DNA of 15,626 bases from Bacillota bacterium (GTDB lineage Bacteria > Bacillota > Clostridia > Peptostreptococcales > Anaerovoracaceae): positions 1-15,626 of the forward strand of contig JAEEUO010000003.1 of assembly GCA_016286935.1 (NCBI GenBank), read 5' to 3'. Under the pieces are notes generated by a model. It saw only the letters and a program-made list of their open reading frames with translations, ran no database searches and had not been told where the DNA came from. Position numbers and translations under genes: made by a program. Positions 14,205-15,626 of this stretch are shown one piece after another; positions within the stretch are counted from its first letter, which is position 1, and each line of letters starts with the position of its first letter.

Positions 14205-14687
14205 ATGGAACAGGCGATCACCATCCGCAGAGCGGAGGAAAAGGACGTCCCGCGCGTCATCGCGCTTCTCGAACAGGTCCTGACGATCCACGCGGATCTG
14301 CGGCCCGATCTCTTCATCTCCGGGACGACGAAATACACGGCGGACGAGCTTCTGCGGATCTTCGCGGACGAAAAGACGCCCGTCTTCGTCGCCGTGAACG
14401 GCGCGGACGAGACGGTCGGATACGTGTTCTGCGAGATCGAGGAACCGGTTCCCTCGAACAATCTGATCCCGCGGCGGACGCTCTACATCGACGACCTCTG
14501 CATCGACGAATCGCAGCGCGGAAAGCGCGTCGGCGAGGCGCTCTACCATTACGCCCTGGCCGAAGCGAAGAGGCGCGGCTGTTACTCCGTCACGCTGAAC
14601 GTCTGGGAAGGCAACGAAGCCCGCTTCTTCTACGAGAAGATGGGAATGACCGTGCGGAAGACGATGATGGAACAGGTCCTGGAATAA
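14205..14687 (+). CDS. GNAT-family N-acetyltransferase
   Basis: A 160-residue acetyl-CoA-dependent transferase of the GNAT fold. The N-terminus has the usual Ile-Arg-Arg-Ala-Glu-Glu-Lys-Asp opening. Motif A is at roughly 104-134: Tyr-Ile-Asp-Asp-Leu-Cys-Ile-Asp, then the pyrophosphate loop Gln-Arg-Gly-Lys-Arg-Val-Gly-Glu-Ala. The C-terminal motif B has Asn-Val-Trp-Glu-Gly-Asn-Glu-Ala-Arg-Phe-Phe-Tyr-Glu-Lys-Met-Gly-Met. The substrate cannot be read from sequence. ATG 14205 is chosen because GAAGGGAGA lies before it; the in-frame upstream start at 14175 overlaps the minD end and adds non-family residues. It follows minD by 13 bases with the same base composition, so it is the last gene of the shape operon. 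No plus-strand U-tract terminator was found after it. Confidence 0.9.
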   Translation: MEQAITIRRAEEKDVPRVIALLEQVLTIHADLRPDLFISGTTKYTADELLRIFADEKTPVFVAVNGADETVGYVFCEIEEPVPSNNLIPRRTLYIDDLCIDESQRGKRVGEALYHYALAEAKRRGCYSVTLNVWEGNEARFFYEKMGMTVRKTMMEQVLE

Positions 14688-14717
14688 GAAAAAACGCGGC
14701 GCCGGAAAGGCTGCCGC
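14686..14717 (-). terminator. Terminator of the minus-strand GNAT gene
   Basis: On the minus strand the hairpin has a stem GCGGC/GCCGC (14717-14713 with 14700-14696) and an inner GCC/GGC past a bulged A, with a five-base loop. It is followed by GTTTTTTCTT. The U-tract overlaps the stop codon of the plus-strand GNAT gene. Read on the plus strand the hairpin has no T-run. Confidence 0.75.
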
Positions 14718-14738
14718 TCATACAGGAAAAGGGCATGA

Positions 14739-15239
14739 TTACAGCTTCAATGCTGCGACGATTTCGTCGCCGTCCGTTTCACCGTTCTCTTCAAATCCCA
14801 TGGAGAGATACAGCTTTCTGGCGACATCGTTTTCAGGCTCGTAAGAAACCGCACAGTATTCCGCATTTCCGCAAGGCCATGTCCTTATGAATTCCAGAGC
14901 AAGAGTCAGGACTTCCTTTCCGTAGCCTCTTTTCTGGTATCGTTTATCTATCATGAGACGCCAGATGGTGTAATTGTTATCATAGACTTTCGGCGGTTCA
15001 AAACCCTCTTCGGGATTGCGATCCGCATCGCTTTCGTTGAATCCGATCATCAGAAAGCCGACAGGCTTTTTGTCGTCATAGATTCCAAACGGAAACGCAA
15101 CAGTATCCGTGTCCCGGACGCTGTATGCCTGTACGATGCTTGCCCAGTTCGGAGCAACAAAGCTTTTTTGATATTGAAAGACCTTAAGATCGATAATATC
15201 CCAAACGTTTTTATGATTTATTTGTACTAAGTGCAGCAT
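14739..15239 (-). CDS. GNAT acetyltransferase resembling polyamine (BltD-type) acetyltransferases, AT-richer than its surroundings
   Basis: 166 residues. It reads like BltD/diamine N-acetyltransferases: an Asp-Leu-Lys-Val-x-Gln-Tyr-Gln-x-Ser-Phe-Val-Ala-Pro segment near 17-30, then Pro-Val-Gly-Phe-Leu-Met-Ile-Gly-Phe. Motif A follows as Ile-Trp-Arg-Leu-Met-Ile-Asp and Arg-Tyr-Gln-Lys-Arg-Gly-Tyr-Gly-Lys-Glu-Val. Motif B is Ser-Tyr-Glu-Pro-Glu-Asn-Asp-Val-Ala-Arg-Lys-Leu-Tyr-x-Ser-Met-Gly-Phe. Such enzymes acetylate spermidine, spermine or related amines, but the substrate is inferred only. ATG 15239 is chosen because GGAGG lies 6 bases upstream; a longer frame to 15299 adds residues unlike the family. 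Base composition and codon choice are clearly less GC-rich than every neighbour, suggesting transfer. It lies 69 bases after rodA in the same direction, with no strong promoter seen between them. Confidence 0.88.
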   Translation of the reverse strand: MLHLVQINHKNVWDIIDLKVFQYQKSFVAPNWASIVQAYSVRDTDTVAFPFGIYDDKKPVGFLMIGFNESDADRNPEEGFEPPKVYDNNYTIWRLMIDKRYQKRGYGKEVLTLALEFIRTWPCGNAEYCAVSYEPENDVARKLYLSMGFEENGETDGDEIVAALKL

Positions 15240-15308
15240 TTTGCACCTCCGGAAATCCCGATTTGTCTTATTCCTTTTCCTGTTTTGTGTGTGAGACACA
15301 GCGCCGGT

Positions 15309-15626
15309 TCAGAAGTTGATCTCCTTCGACCGGATGTTGATGTTGAGGACGAGGCCGACCGCGATCATGTTCGTGAGGATCGAGGTCCCGCCCGAGGAGA
15401 TGAACGGAAGCGTGATCCCGGTGACGGGCATCAGGCCCATCGTCATCCCGATGTTCTCGAAGATCTGGAATAAAAACATGCCGAACAGACCGATCACGAT
15501 CAGACTGCCGTAAAGGTCCTTCGCGTTTTTTGAGACGCGGAAGATGCGGGTGAGGAAGAGCGCGTAGAGGGCGATCACGACCGCCCCGCCGACGAAGCCG
15601 AACTCCTCGCAGATGACGGAGAAGAT
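15309..15626 (-). CDS. rodA: RodA peptidoglycan polymerase (SEDS family), 3' part only
   Basis: The last 105 codons of a SEDS glycosyltransferase; the gene runs off the right edge and the frame is open to 15626. The visible part starts with Ile-Phe-Ser-Val-Ile-Cys-Glu-Glu-Phe-Gly-Phe-Val-Gly, the RodA/FtsW loop. It contains the signature Met-Pro-Val-Thr-Gly-Ile-Thr-Leu-Pro-Phe-Ile-Ser-Ser-Gly-Gly-Thr-Ser, and ends in the last membrane helix with a short Arg-Ser-Lys-Glu tail. SEDS proteins polymerise lipid II into glycan strands together with a class B PBP. RodA is favoured over FtsW or SpoVE by the sequence style and by the mreBCD-PBP2 neighbourhood, but the missing N-terminal part leaves some doubt. 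It faces the shape operon, opposite to the common same-strand arrangement. Confidence 0.9.
   Translation of the reverse strand: MFSVICEEFGFVGGAVVIALYALFLTRIFRVSKNAKDLYGSLIVIGLFGMFLFQIFENIGMTMGLMPVTGITLPFISSGGTSILTNMIAVGLVLNINIRSKEINF

Noticed and set aside
14699..15307. The two GCGCCGG copies as proof of transposition
   Set aside because: Seven GC-only bases recur often in this composition, and no transposase or terminal inverted repeats accompany them.
1..15626. CRISPR arrays, tRNA genes, insertion sequences, phage or defence modules
   Set aside because: Intergenic gaps are short and accounted for; no repeat-spacer pattern, cloverleaf or transposase-like protein was seen.

Overview
The window looks like chromosomal core sequence from a GC-rich member of the Bacillota, most likely class Clostridia (an uncultured gut-type lineage would fit). 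The reasons are strong AGGAGG-type ribosome binding sites, an L20-leader-type 5' region in front of infC-rpmI-rplT, NrdR, a maf-mreBCD-PBP2-minD cell-shape cluster, and predicted proteins that read like clostridial orthologues. No transposase, phage gene, CRISPR array, tRNA or rRNA was found. No gene-free stretch exceeds 300 bases. I see no wholly new multi-gene system; the interest lies in unusual variants of known genes and in gene-start architecture.

Left part (1-2809): a small lipoprotein gene of unknown function faces a PAP2-family phosphatase gene, and one bidirectional terminator serves both. The phosphatase gene is divergent from a MATE-family efflux gene. Only 22 bases separate the two start codons, and the two -10 elements overlap back to back, so both messages look leaderless.

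Translation operon (2828-4168): a promoter, an L20-type leader with an internal terminator hairpin, then infC, rpmI and rplT, closed by a strong terminator. infC appears to start on AUC, a non-canonical codon that IF3 itself normally discriminates against. Both infC initiation and the leader point to autogenous control.

Middle (4200-6036): a single-gene unit encoding a membrane-anchored leucine-rich-repeat protein, ending in a UUCG-loop terminator.

Large operon (about 6056-14687): nrdR, cmk, maf, mreB, mreC, mreD, a PBP2-type transpeptidase (mrdA), a minD-like ATPase gene and a GNAT acetyltransferase gene. cmk/maf, mreC/mreD and mreD/mrdA overlap by ATGA. MreB, MreC, MreD, PBP2 and RodA make up the elongasome, which builds lateral-wall peptidoglycan. 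The MinD-like protein lacks MinC and MinE partners here, lacks the usual C-terminal membrane helix, and carries substitutions at two residues normally central to the ATPase cycle (G12 to D, D40 to N).

Right end (14688-15626): the minus strand carries an AT-richer, probably acquired, GNAT gene resembling polyamine acetyltransferases, and the 3' part of rodA, which runs off the window. rodA, often found near mreBCD/minD in the same direction, is here convergent with the shape operon.
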